DNA of 64,000 nt from Streptomyces candidus. GTDB taxonomy: Bacteria > Actinomycetota > Actinomycetes > Streptomycetales > Streptomycetaceae. The position numbers and the translations under genes are program-made. The notes beneath the pieces were generated by a model. The model had not been told where the DNA came from and did not search any database. It saw nothing but the letters and a program-made list of their open reading frames with translations. The stretch spans positions 364,291 through 428,290 of the forward strand of contig NZ_JACHEM010000006.1 of assembly GCF_014207445.1 (NCBI RefSeq), given 5' to 3'. Shown here piece after piece: positions 63,909-64,000 of this stretch (the stretch's first letter is position 1; every line of letters begins with the position of its first letter).

Positions 63909-64000
63909 TTCGGCGGCGTCCTACTCTCCCACAGGGTCCCCCCTGCAGTACCATCGGCGCGGAAAGGCTTAGCTTCCGGGTTCGGAATGTAACCGGGCGT
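63909..64000 (-). rRNA. rrf: 5S ribosomal RNA (5' part outside window)
   Basis: The reverse strand reads the well-known actinobacterial 5S 3' half, containing CCGAACCCGGAAGCTAAGCC, GCGCCGATGGTACTGCAGGG and GGAGAGTAGGACGCCGCCGA. The gene is transcribed leftward, so 16S and 23S should lie to the right of the window. About 92 of roughly 118 bases are present. Confidence 0.96.

Overview
The window is high-GC actinobacterial chromosome, almost certainly Streptomyces. The evidence is dense GTG/TTG starts, ATGA/GTGA stop-start overlaps, streptogrisin-type secreted proteases, a SepF paralogue, an iron-box (DmdR-type) operator, and the gene order der-plsC-cmk-tyrA / rluB-scpB-scpA-parA-ald / pyrG / recN-nadK-tlyA, which is the conserved core arrangement of Streptomyces chromosomes. 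It holds about 50 protein genes and the 3' part of one 5S rRNA gene. No insertion sequence, prophage, CRISPR array, tRNA or biosynthetic cluster was recognised.

Layout. 1-8 kb: end of an ABC-2-like membrane protein, two secreted chymotrypsin-fold proteases, a DUF1684 protein, a DUF5685 protein with a cysteine-rich tail, a SepF-like division protein and a glutaryl-CoA-dehydrogenase-like flavoenzyme. 8-19 kb: a DHA2-type exporter, a PAP2 phosphatase, an I78-type protease inhibitor, an orphan cytochrome oxidase subunit I, a WYL regulator, a glycosyltransferase pair and an Rpf-like lytic enzyme with LysM. 19-24.6 kb: the tyrA-cmk-plsC-der run and a YidB-like protein. 24.8-26.8 kb: a three-gene set (secreted protein, DUF6529-like membrane protein, Rieske lipoprotein) whose first two members look broken, one by an in-frame TAG and one by a one-base frameshift. 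26.8-31 kb: an accessory-looking stretch with an RlaP-like nucleotidyltransferase, a WXG100-like small protein, a 747-aa partner and a lipoprotein, with a clear drop in GC halfway through the large gene. 31-33 kb: an NrtR-type Nudix regulator coupled to an ADP-ribosylglycohydrolase, with a strong palindrome upstream.

33-40 kb is a chromosome-maintenance operon read leftward: ald, then parA, a ribbon-helix-helix-like protein, scpA, scpB and rluB, joined mostly by overlapping stop/start codons. 40-49 kb: an NB-ARC/TPR protein, a Nudix hydrolase, CTP synthase, a GH15 trehalase/glucoamylase and a PucR regulator. 48.8-55.5 kb: a glycosyltransferase, a MraY/WecA-like protein, recN, nadK, tlyA and two small proteins. 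55.5-58.5 kb: an iron-siderophore ABC importer (two permeases and an ATPase, no binding protein) under an iron box that sits on the start codon. 58.8-64 kb: a HAD phosphatase, a DUF1015 protein, and a TPR protein whose N-terminal two thirds is an RGG-type repeat tract built from long internal DNA duplications, directly downstream of the rRNA operon terminator.

The features most worth a second look are the RGG-repeat TPR protein beside the rRNA operon (with a second RGG-rich protein, RluB, in the same window), the WXG100-like accessory cassette, the ParA/RHH pair inside the ScpAB operon, the two adjacent broken redox genes, and several sharp palindromic operators without an adjacent known regulator.
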